Positions 1-6,364 of a stretch of DNA of 18,892 nt are shown here, piece by piece. The DNA lies in the NCBI GenBank assembly GCA_963974265.1, contig CAXBDR010000067.1:1-18892 (forward strand), read 5' to 3'. Below the pieces are notes generated by a model. It ran no database searches, was not told where the DNA came from, and worked only from the letters and a program-made list of their open reading frames with translations. The number at the start of each line of letters is the position of its first letter. Within the stretch, counting starts at the first letter, position 1. The DNA is from CAISIP01 sp963974265. GTDB lineage: Bacteria; Pseudomonadota; Gammaproteobacteria; Burkholderiales; Burkholderiaceae_C. The position numbers and the translations under genes were made by a program.

Positions 1-923
1 CCGCCGCACCGCTGCCGCCACGCTCCGCTCTGGGCGCCGTCTTGGGCTCGGACCGGGCCTTCATGTTGCTGGCGACTGTGCCATGCGCGATCTGGCTGCT
101 GGTCATGACCCTGGGGCCGGCGCTGTTCAACGTGGTGGCAAGTCTCACGCCCATGAACCTGACGCGACCGGGCTCGGGCTGGGACTTCTCGCAGCCATTC
201 GCCAACTACCTGCTGATGCGCGAGGACGACCTGTTCCTCAACTCGTTGTGGGTGCAGGCGAAGCTGTCGTTCTGGAGCGTGTTGCTGCAGATGGCCATGG
301 GCCTGGGAATCGCGCTGATCCTGAACCTGCAGACGCCGCTGTACCAGCGCCTGCGTACCGTGTTCCTCGTGCCCATGGTGCTGCCGCCCATCGTCGTGGC
401 CGTGATCTGGAAGGTGCTCTACGACCCGAGCACCAGCCCGCTGTACTGGTTCATGGGCCTGTTCGGCCTGCACGACGTCGCCTCGATGACCACCAGTGCC
501 GACTGGGCACTGACGGCCATCATCATCGGCGAGACCTGGGAGTGGTTTCCGTTCACGATGCTGATGATCCTGGCCGGGCTGAGCACCTTGCCCGAGGAGC
601 AATACGAAGCCGCCCGCATCGACGGCGCATCGACGCTGCAGATCACCTGGGAGGTGGTGCTGCCGCATATTTCCAACGTGCTGATCGTCGCGGCCATCTT
701 CCGCATGATCGACAGCTTCAAGGCCTTCCCGCTGATCTTCGTGCTCACCTCGGGCGGGCCGGGCCATGTCACCGACACCACCAACTTCTACTCCTACCGG
801 CAAGCCTTCGAATACTCCTTCATCGGGTATTCGAGCGCGATCACGGTGGTGCTGCTGTCGATCACGACCGTGCTGAGCATCATCGCGCTCAAGCTGGTGA
901 AATGGAGGCGCACCGATGGCTGA
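1..923 (+). CDS. Carbohydrate ABC transporter permease, MalF/UgpA type (5' partial)
   Basis: Inner-membrane permease subunit of a sugar importer. The reading frame is open from position 3 with no stop, so the true start probably lies upstream of the window; a TTG at 42 and an ATG at 63 are internal alternatives that I do not favour. Several hydrophobic segments are visible. The cytoplasmic EAA loop, which docks on the ATPase, lies at about 600-670 and reads EAARIDGAS followed by EVVLPHI, as expected for binding-protein-dependent permeases (PF00528). The gene overlaps the next permease by 8 bp, so the two are translationally coupled. The usual partner substrate-binding protein is not in the window and probably lies upstream; the ATPase is encoded at 7829-8923. 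Family assignment is secure; the substrate is unknown and is only inferred from the neighbouring catabolic genes. Confidence 0.93.
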   Translation, partial: AAPLPPRSALGAVLGSDRAFMLLATVPCAIWLLVMTLGPALFNVVASLTPMNLTRPGSGWDFSQPFANYLLMREDDLFLNSLWVQAKLSFWSVLLQMAMGLGIALILNLQTPLYQRLRTVFLVPMVLPPIVVAVIWKVLYDPSTSPLYWFMGLFGLHDVASMTTSADWALTAIIIGETWEWFPFTMLMILAGLSTLPEEQYEAARIDGASTLQITWEVVLPHISNVLIVAAIFRMIDSFKAFPLIFVLTSGGPGHVTDTTNFYSYRQAFEYSFIGYSSAITVVLLSITTVLSIIALKLVKWRRTDG

Positions 924-1743
924 TATCCGTCATGCAAGCCGCACCGAACGCGCCATCGTCCTGTTTGTCACGGCGCTGATCCTGTTTCCGGTACTGTGGC
1001 TGCTGTTCCTGTCCTTCGTGCCGGGGCAGGACATCGCCGGCGGCTTCGGCACCATCGGGCGGCGCTTCACGCTGGAGAACTTCACCAGCCTGTGGGACGC
1101 GGTGTTCGCAAGCTCCTTCGTCAACAGCCTGGTGGTGAGCGTGGTCTCGGTGGTCATCGCCATCGCGCTGGGCGCGCCGTTCGCGTTCTGGCTCTCGCGC
1201 GCGCACCTGTCGGCGCGCTCGGACTTCGCGATCGGCCTGATCATCCTGGCCACCCGCATGGCGCCGCCGATCGCGTTCACACTGCCCTACTTCCTGGCCT
1301 ACCGCTACGCGGAGATCATGGACACGCGCATCGGCCTGATCCTGGTCTACGTGACGATCAACCTGTCGCTGGTGGTGTGGACCATGCGCACCTTCTTCGA
1401 CGGCGTGCCGACCTCGATCGACGAATCGGCGGAGATCGACGGCGCCAGCCGTTTCCAGACCTTCTTCGAAGTGGTGCTGCCGATGTCGGCGACCGGCCTC
1501 GTGGCCACCACCATCCTGGCCTTCATCTACGCCTGGAACGACTTCTTCTTCGCGCTCATCCTGACCCGCACCGAAGCCATGACGGCACCGGTGGCGATCG
1601 TCAACTTCCTGAACTTCGAGGGCTGGGAATGGGGCAAGATCGCAGCCGGTGGCGTCATGGTCATGGCGCCGGTGGCGCTGTTCTCGCTGGTGATGCAGAA
1701 GTACCTGGTCAAGGGCCTGTCGGCCGGAGCGATCAAGGGATGA
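916..1743 (+). CDS. Carbohydrate ABC transporter permease, MalG/UgpE type
   Basis: Second inner-membrane permease of the same importer, 275 aa, the usual length for MalG-like subunits. An N-terminal membrane segment covers residues 12-33, with further hydrophobic stretches through the protein. The EAA loop is at residues 170-189 (ESAEIDGAS, then FFEVVLP), matching the CUT1 class of sugar transporters. The ATG start lies inside the 3' end of the upstream permease (8-bp overlap). Its stop overlaps the start of the aldo/keto reductase gene, so transporter and first enzyme are probably co-translated. Family assignment is firm. The combination of two CUT1 permeases with a UgpC/MsmX-like ATPase suggests a mono- or oligosaccharide or polyol substrate. 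Confidence 0.95.
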   Translation: MADIRHASRTERAIVLFVTALILFPVLWLLFLSFVPGQDIAGGFGTIGRRFTLENFTSLWDAVFASSFVNSLVVSVVSVVIAIALGAPFAFWLSRAHLSARSDFAIGLIILATRMAPPIAFTLPYFLAYRYAEIMDTRIGLILVYVTINLSLVVWTMRTFFDGVPTSIDESAEIDGASRFQTFFEVVLPMSATGLVATTILAFIYAWNDFFFALILTRTEAMTAPVAIVNFLNFEGWEWGKIAAGGVMVMAPVALFSLVMQKYLVKGLSAGAIKG

Positions 1744-2780
1744 GCCTGCCCTCCCGATCCGTCGGAGACACCAGCGTCAGCGCGCTGGGATTCGGCGCCG
1801 GCCCGATCGGCGGTTTCCGCGGGCCGGTCAGCGAAGCCGAGGCCCGGGACGCGCTGGCGGCCTACTGGAACCATGGCGGGCGGTATATCGACACCTCGCC
1901 GCTGTACGGATACGGCTGCAGCGAACTGCGCGTGGGCGCCTTCGTGCGCGAACATGCCGGCGCCACCGTGTCGACCAAGATCGGCCGGGTCCTGCGACCG
2001 CAACGCGCCGGCGACGACCTGTCCACGTTGCGTCGCGGCGGCCTGCCATTCTGGCCGCAGTTCGACTACTCGTACGACGGCGCCATGCGCTCGCTGGAGC
2101 AGTCCTGCCTGCGCACCGGGCTGACCCGGTTCGACATCGTGCTGGTGCACGACCTCGAACCGCAGGCCCATGGCGCCGACTACGCGCGCATGTTCGACAC
2201 CTGCATGAACGGCGCCTGGCGCGCCCTGCGCGAACTGCGCGATGCCGGCGACATCAAGGCCATCGGCGTGGGCGTCAACGACACGTCCGCCGCACGCGCC
2301 GTCGTGCTCGCCGGCGGCTGCGACGTGGTCATGCTGGCCGGGCAATATTCGCTGCTCGACCATGGCGCCGACGTACTCGACTTCTTCGACCAGTGCCGGC
2401 AGCGGCAGATCGGCGTGCTGGCGGCCGGGGTGTTCAACTCCGGCATCCTGGCCACCGGCACCGGCGCCGCGGCCAGTTACGGCTACCGGCCCGCACCTGC
2501 GGACATCGTCGCCCGCGTAGCGGCGATCGAAACAGTGTGCCGACGCTTCGACGTCGCCCTGCCCGCCGCCGCGATCCAGTTCGTGCAGGCCCACCCGGTC
2601 GTGCGCTCGGTGGTGCTGGGCTCGGCATCCGCGACCAACGTGGTCGACAACATGGCGCATGCCAGCCGCGCCATACCAAACGACTTCTGGCAGGCGCTGG
2701 TGCAGCAGGACCTGCTGCCGGCAAGCCTGCTCCCGTCCCACCCGCCATACCTTGCGAGGCCGCTGCATGCTCACCGGTGA
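1740..2780 (+). CDS. Aldo/keto reductase, D-threo-aldose/L-fucose 1-dehydrogenase-like
   Basis: 346-aa cytoplasmic NAD(P)-dependent oxidoreductase of the aldo/keto reductase family (PF00248). The catalytic tetrad is visible: Asp51 and Tyr56 in YIDTSPLYGYG, Lys80 in STKIG and His137 in VLVHDLE. The N-terminal pattern and the ID-T-x-x-x-YG-x-G-x-SE-RVG block resemble the sugar 1-dehydrogenase branch (D-threo-aldose/L-fucose dehydrogenase, pyridoxal 4-dehydrogenase) more than general aldehyde reductases. Such enzymes oxidise the anomeric carbon of a sugar to a lactone, which fits the lactonase-type hydrolase, sugar-acid dehydratase and aldolase encoded downstream. I chose the ATG at 1740 because it overlaps the upstream stop in ATGA fashion and the AKR fold starts directly after it; the frame is open much further upstream, but only as a shadow of the permease. 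The actual sugar is inferred, not seen. Confidence 0.88.
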   Translation: MSLPSRSVGDTSVSALGFGAGPIGGFRGPVSEAEARDALAAYWNHGGRYIDTSPLYGYGCSELRVGAFVREHAGATVSTKIGRVLRPQRAGDDLSTLRRGGLPFWPQFDYSYDGAMRSLEQSCLRTGLTRFDIVLVHDLEPQAHGADYARMFDTCMNGAWRALRELRDAGDIKAIGVGVNDTSAARAVVLAGGCDVVMLAGQYSLLDHGADVLDFFDQCRQRQIGVLAAGVFNSGILATGTGAAASYGYRPAPADIVARVAAIETVCRRFDVALPAAAIQFVQAHPVVRSVVLGSASATNVVDNMAHASRAIPNDFWQALVQQDLLPASLLPSHPPYLARPLHAHR

Positions 2781-3597
2781 ATCCCTGTTGTTTCCGCTCA
2801 TTGCCGACCCGATCCGGCACGTCAAGGCGCCCGCCATCTTCCAGCCCGTGTTCGACGAACGCGGACTCGACTGGTTTCTGTTTCCGCTGCACGTGCCACA
2901 ACAGCAGTTCGAGAGCCTGTTGCCCCAGCTGCGCAGCATGGGCAATGTCGGCGGCTGCGTCGTCAGCGTGCCGTTCAAGGCCCGCGCCGCGCGCCTGTGC
3001 GACCGGCTCGGCCCCATGGCCCAGAAAGGCGGTGTGGTCAACACGGTGCGTTTCGCACCCGATGGCGCGATCGAGGGCGAGATCCTGGATGGTGTCGGAC
3101 TGGTGTTGTGTGCGCAGCAGGCCGGCATCGCATTGGCGCCTGCGCGCATCCTGCTGCGCGGCGCCGGCGGCGCGGCCTCGGCGATCGCGTTTGCGCTCGC
3201 CGACCGGGGACTGGGCACGCTCACGATCGCCAACCGCAGCACCGACAAGGCCGACGCGCTGGTGGCCAGCGTCTTGGCGCACTACCCGCACTATGCGATC
3301 AGCCACGGCGACTTCGACCCCGCGGTGCACGATGTGCTGATCAATGCCACCTCGCTGGGCATCGCCGCGTCCGACCCGCCGCCGGTCGACCTGTCGACGC
3401 TGCATCCGGGCATCGGCGTGATCGACATCGTGGTGCCCGAGACGCCGCTGCGCCAGGCCGCGCAGGCGGCGGGCTGCCGCAATACCGGCGGCCGTCCGAT
3501 GGTGGCGGCGCAGATTGCCGCGCAAATCGATTTCTGGAGCGGGGCCATCGCCACATCGCCCAATCTGTTGTACCGTCAACCCCAAGAAAGGCAGTGA
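2767..3597 (+). CDS. Shikimate dehydrogenase-like NAD(P) oxidoreductase
   Basis: 276-aa cytoplasmic protein of the shikimate/quinate dehydrogenase superfamily (AroE-like). Family landmarks are Lys71 in SVPFK, Asn92 in VNT and Asp108 in LDGVG, which correspond to the catalytic Lys, substrate-binding Asn and catalytic Asp. It has a nucleotide-binding glycine motif GAGGAA at 132-137, ANRS at 155-158 and NATSLG at 193-198. The N-terminal substrate loop, normally of the form H-S-x-S-P, reads HVKAP here, so both serines that grip shikimate hydroxyls are missing. Together with the setting in a sugar operon this argues against a biosynthetic AroE and for oxidation or reduction of another hydroxylated acid or cyclic polyol. 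The ATG at 2767 overlaps the upstream gene by 14 bp; the same frame is open further upstream but lacks family sequence there. Confidence 0.85.
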   Translation: MLTGESLLFPLIADPIRHVKAPAIFQPVFDERGLDWFLFPLHVPQQQFESLLPQLRSMGNVGGCVVSVPFKARAARLCDRLGPMAQKGGVVNTVRFAPDGAIEGEILDGVGLVLCAQQAGIALAPARILLRGAGGAASAIAFALADRGLGTLTIANRSTDKADALVASVLAHYPHYAISHGDFDPAVHDVLINATSLGIAASDPPPVDLSTLHPGIGVIDIVVPETPLRQAAQAAGCRNTGGRPMVAAQIAAQIDFWSGAIATSPNLLYRQPQERQ

Positions 3598-3601
3598 CCC
3601 G

Positions 3602-4654
3602 ATGCAAGGTCCCGGCATCTTCCTGATCCAGTTCCTCGGACCCGAGGCTCCGTTCAACACCCTCGAAGGCCTGGCCGGCTGGTGCGCCGACCTCGGCTTC
3701 AAGGGTGTGCAGGTGCCCACCTTCCGCAAGGACATCTTCGACCTCGCGCTGGCGGCGCACAGCAAGTCGTATTGCGACGACATCAAGGGCATGCTGGCCG
3801 ACAAGGGCCTGCAGATCACCGAGTTGTCGACCCACCGGCAAGGCCACATCTGCGCCTTCAACCCGGCGTTCGACCACATGCTGCGCAACTTCGGCCCGCC
3901 CGAGCTGGCGGACAAGCCGCAGGAGCGCAAGCTCTGGGCACGCGAGCAGCTGATGCTGGCGGCCCGTGCCGCGGGCAACCTGGGCCTCAAGACCCATGCT
4001 TCGTTCTGCGGCAACCTGCTGTGGCCGTATTTCTATCCCTATCCGCCACCGCCCCCCGGCCTGATCGACGCCGGCTTCACCGAATTGGCCCGCGTCTGGC
4101 GGCCGATCCTGGACGCGTTCGACGAACAGGGCGTGGACGTGTGTTTCGAAATCCACCCCGGCGAGGACGTGCACGATGGCGTGACCTTCGAGATGTTCCT
4201 GGACAAGCTCGGCGGCCATCCGCGCTGCAACATCCTGTACGACCCCAGCCACATGCTGCTGCAGCACATCGACTACGCCGGCTTCATCGACGTCTACCAC
4301 GAGCGCATCAAGGCTTTCCACGTCAAGGACGCGGAGTTCATCCCGAGCGCGCGTTGCGGCGTGTACGGCGGCTTCCAGCGCTGGGGCAACCGCCCGGGCC
4401 GGTTCCGCAGCCTGGGCGACGGACAGATCGATTTCGGCGCCATCTTCTCGCGCCTGGCCTACCATGGCTATGCCGGCTGGGCGGTGCTGGAATGGGAGTG
4501 TTACCTCAAGCGCTCGGAAGACGGCGCCCGCGAGGCCGTGCCCTTCATCAACGACCATATGATTGCCGTGACCAGGACCGCATTCGATGCCTTCATGACC
4601 GACGCGGCCGACGACGCGACCAACCGCAAGCTGCTGGGACTGACCCCCACCTGA
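3602..4654 (+). CDS. Sugar phosphate isomerase/epimerase-like TIM-barrel protein
   Basis: 350-aa cytoplasmic protein of the xylose-isomerase-like TIM-barrel family (PF01261). Likely metal ligands are in the usual order: Glu183 in CFEIHPGED, Asp214 and His217 in YDPSH, His240 in AFHVKD and Glu297 in LEWE. Such enzymes use a divalent metal for aldose-ketose isomerisation or C2/C3 epimerisation of sugars, inositols or keto acids. A proline-rich stretch at 146-153 (YPYPPPPP) follows strand 4. The ATG at 3602 comes 4 bp after the preceding stop and has a purine-rich AAGAAAGG about 10 bp upstream. The gene sits between the SDH-like and regulator genes, so it is part of the same operon; its probable task is preparing a sugar or sugar acid for the dehydrogenase/dehydratase route. 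The exact reaction cannot be read from sequence. Confidence 0.88.
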   Translation: MQGPGIFLIQFLGPEAPFNTLEGLAGWCADLGFKGVQVPTFRKDIFDLALAAHSKSYCDDIKGMLADKGLQITELSTHRQGHICAFNPAFDHMLRNFGPPELADKPQERKLWAREQLMLAARAAGNLGLKTHASFCGNLLWPYFYPYPPPPPGLIDAGFTELARVWRPILDAFDEQGVDVCFEIHPGEDVHDGVTFEMFLDKLGGHPRCNILYDPSHMLLQHIDYAGFIDVYHERIKAFHVKDAEFIPSARCGVYGGFQRWGNRPGRFRSLGDGQIDFGAIFSRLAYHGYAGWAVLEWECYLKRSEDGAREAVPFINDHMIAVTRTAFDAFMTDAADDATNRKLLGLTPT

Positions 4655-4662
4655 ATCCGACC

Positions 4663-5379
4663 ATGCCCGTGACCAAGCCCGCCGCCGAAAACACCGACAA
4701 CCCTGAGCTGCCCGAGCGCGACCGCAATCTGCGCGACCTTGCCTACGACCGGCTGCAGAAGATGTGGCTGGACGGCACGATCAAGCCGCACCAGTGGCTG
4801 AGCCAGCGCCAGGTGGTCGAGATGACCGGCGCGCCTTTGGCTCCGGTGCGCGATGCACTCAAGCGCCTGGAGGCCGAAGGCCTGGTCAGCCTGCAGCCCA
4901 AACGCGGCATCTACACGCTGGGCATCACGCCCCAGCAGATCAGCGAGATCTACGAGTTCCGGATGTTGCTGGAAGTGCCGGCGGTAGGCCGGGTCGCCGA
5001 ACGGCCCGACCTGGTCACGGTGGGCCGGATGCTCAGCGTCAGCAAGGCGCTGTACGCAAGCCGCCTGGGGACGGACGAGGACTGGGCCGCGGAACTGCCG
5101 CAACGCATCGAGGCCGACGTCGAGTTTCACCGCTACATCATCGGCCAGTTCCACAACGCGTTCATCGCCGACGCGTTCGACCGCGCCATCTCGCGGCAGC
5201 GGCTGTACCGCCTGACCTTCCCGGGCAGCAATCTGCGCGACGGCGCCGCACTGGCCGAACACATCGACGTGTTGTCGGCCATCATCAACGGCACGCCGGC
5301 CTCGGCGATGGAAGCCATGCGCACCCACCTGGGTCGGGCCTTGCGGCGCACTCTCGACTTATCTGAGCGCTCAGATTAG
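4663..5379 (+). CDS. GntR-family transcriptional regulator, FCD (FadR-type) subfamily
   Basis: 238-aa DNA-binding regulator. Residues about 20-85 form the winged helix-turn-helix (LAYDRLQKMWLDGTI, then VRDALKRLEAEGLV and the wing QPKRGIYTL). Residues about 90-232 form the all-helical FCD ligand domain, with the metal/effector pattern Asp152-x3-His156, His200 in LAEH and His222 in RTHL. This class usually responds to sugar acids or other carboxylates. The ATG at 4663 is 8 bp after the isomerase stop, so the regulator is the last gene of the first operon block. A 16-bp perfect palindrome (5361-5376) is built into its last codons and an identical copy lies in the downstream promoter (5471-5486), making autoregulation plus control of the sulfatase/dehydratase block very likely. 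Repressor action is inferred from operator position. Confidence 0.92.
   Translation: MPVTKPAAENTDNPELPERDRNLRDLAYDRLQKMWLDGTIKPHQWLSQRQVVEMTGAPLAPVRDALKRLEAEGLVSLQPKRGIYTLGITPQQISEIYEFRMLLEVPAVGRVAERPDLVTVGRMLSVSKALYASRLGTDEDWAAELPQRIEADVEFHRYIIGQFHNAFIADAFDRAISRQRLYRLTFPGSNLRDGAALAEHIDVLSAIINGTPASAMEAMRTHLGRALRRTLDLSERSD
5361..5376. promoter_or_regulatory. 16-bp perfect palindrome, candidate GntR operator copy 1
   Basis: ATCTGAGCGCTCAGAT is a perfect palindrome and lies inside the final codons of the gntR gene (it encodes most of the terminal L-S-E-R-S-D). No T-run follows, so it is not an intrinsic terminator. An identical copy starts exactly 110 bp downstream. The size and symmetry suit a dimeric FCD-type GntR protein. 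Binding itself is inference. Confidence 0.75.
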
Positions 5380-5413
5380 ACCAGTCGACTCGACGCTTTT
5401 CCCTCTCCCATAG

Positions 5414-5433
5414 CTTTTACATAGCCATAAAAG
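5414..5433. repeat. AT-rich inverted repeat between the two operators
   Basis: CTTTTA and TAAAAG (5414-5419 and 5428-5433) form an inverted repeat with an 8-bp spacer in an AT-rich island between the two palindromes. Its purpose is unclear: it could be a weak protein-binding site, a flexible segment or chance in AT-rich DNA. The stem is too weak for a convincing terminator. Confidence 0.3.
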
Positions 5434-5463
5434 ACGTTCCGTCGTGCGCACCACATTTTCCGA

Positions 5464-5493
5464 TTGCTAAATCTGAGCGCTCAGATATACAAT
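5464..5493 (+). promoter_or_regulatory. Candidate sigma-70 promoter for the amidohydrolase-to-aldolase block
   Basis: TTGCTA at 5464-5469 (4 of 6 to the -35 consensus) and TACAAT at 5488-5493 (5 of 6 to the -10 consensus) are separated by 18 bp. The region is AT-rich in otherwise GC-rich DNA and leads, after about 60 bp, into the amidohydrolase gene. The spacer is almost completely filled by the second operator palindrome, an arrangement that would block RNA polymerase when a repressor is bound. A shifted -10 (TATACA at 5486-5491, 16-bp spacer) is also possible. Confidence 0.62.
5471..5486. promoter_or_regulatory. 16-bp perfect palindrome, candidate GntR operator copy 2
   Basis: An exact copy of ATCTGAGCGCTCAGAT, 110 bp (start to start) from copy 1. 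It sits between the candidate -35 and -10 boxes upstream of the amidohydrolase gene and beside the gntR gene. Two perfect, identical 16-bp palindromes within 130 bp are far beyond chance. I saw no third copy elsewhere in the window by eye. Confidence 0.82.
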
Positions 5494-5557
5494 TCCCATC
5501 CATGGCCGCTGGGGGAGCTTTGATCCCGCGAGCCACCACCGCGACACCAGGAGACAC

Positions 5558-6352
5558 ATGCCAACCAACGCCCGCACGATCGACGCGCATTGCCATGTCT
5601 GGCCGGGCGCCATCGGCACCGCGGCGGCCCCGCGTGAGCCGGCCGACTACAGCATCGAGACCCATCTGGCCCGACTGGCCGAACTGGGCATCGAGGCCAC
5701 CGTGCTGGTGCCGCACATCGCCTACGACGGGCGCGACCTGAGCTACCTGCACGCATGCGCTGCCCGCTATCCGGGCCGGTGCGCCGTGATGGGCGCCATC
5801 ACCGGTGCCGAGATCGCAGATCCGCACCGGATCGATGCCGACATCGCGCAGGGCGTGCGCGCGTTCCGCATCCGGGCCGCCGACATGGGCGTGCCGCTCG
5901 ACGCATTGTGCGAACACCTGGCACAGGCCGGCGGCGTGTTGTGCCCGCTGGTCACGCGCGCGCAGGCGCGTGCGGGCGCGCTGCAGGCCATCGGCCCCCT
6001 GGCCGAGCGGCATCCGGCCCTGCGCATCGTGCTCGACCACTTCGGTGGCGACCACAGCTCGCCTGATCTGGCGCAACTGGCCCGGCGCGCCAACATCCTG
6101 CTCAAGGTGTCCGACTTCGGCGCCTTCGACCTGCCGCCCTACGACGCGGCACGTGTTGCCACCGTCGCCATGTGCGCCCTGTTCGGCGCGCAACGCCTGA
6201 TGTGGGGCAGCAACCTGCCGGTCTTCGCGCTCGATGCGCGCCAGGACCTGGGCGCCGCCTGGCATGCGATCCGCGATGCCCAGGCGCTGAGCGACGCCGA
6301 ACGCGCCGCCATCCTGGGCGGCACCGCCGCCACCGTCTTTTTCCCGCACTGA
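5558..6352 (+). CDS. Amidohydrolase family 2 protein, probable sugar lactonase-type hydrolase
   Basis: 264-aa cytoplasmic TIM-barrel metal hydrolase (PF04909; the group that includes L-fuconolactonase, 4-sulfomuconolactonase and 2-pyrone-4,6-dicarboxylate hydrolase). The strand-1 metal motif is His11-Cys-His13 (DAHCHVW), and His161 lies in LDHFG. The strand-8 motif reads WGSN with Asn219 where the better-known members have the catalytic Asp (WGSD), so activity or metal use may differ. The ATG at 5558 is preceded by a good Shine-Dalgarno (AGGAGA, spacing about 5). It is the first gene after the operator-controlled promoter. Between a sugar dehydrogenase and a sugar-acid dehydratase, a lactone hydrolase is the simplest role, converting the aldonolactone to the aldonate. 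That role is inferred from context. Confidence 0.85.
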   Translation: MPTNARTIDAHCHVWPGAIGTAAAPREPADYSIETHLARLAELGIEATVLVPHIAYDGRDLSYLHACAARYPGRCAVMGAITGAEIADPHRIDADIAQGVRAFRIRAADMGVPLDALCEHLAQAGGVLCPLVTRAQARAGALQAIGPLAERHPALRIVLDHFGGDHSSPDLAQLARRANILLKVSDFGAFDLPPYDAARVATVAMCALFGAQRLMWGSNLPVFALDARQDLGAAWHAIRDAQALSDAERAAILGGTAATVFFPH

Positions 6353-6364
6353 GCACCGACCGCC

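Noticed and set aside
996..1739. Upstream extension of the aldo/keto reductase frame into the permease gene
   Set aside because: The extension lies wholly inside the second permease in another frame and is Arg/His/Gly-rich; the AKR fold begins at the ATG at 1740.
2767..3597. Biosynthetic shikimate dehydrogenase (aroE)
   Set aside because: Lacks the H-S-x-S-P shikimate-binding loop and is embedded in a sugar-catabolism operon.
5361..5376. Palindrome at the end of gntR as an intrinsic terminator
   Set aside because: No T-run follows, the sequence is perfectly symmetric without a natural loop, and an identical copy lies in a promoter. An operator is the better reading.
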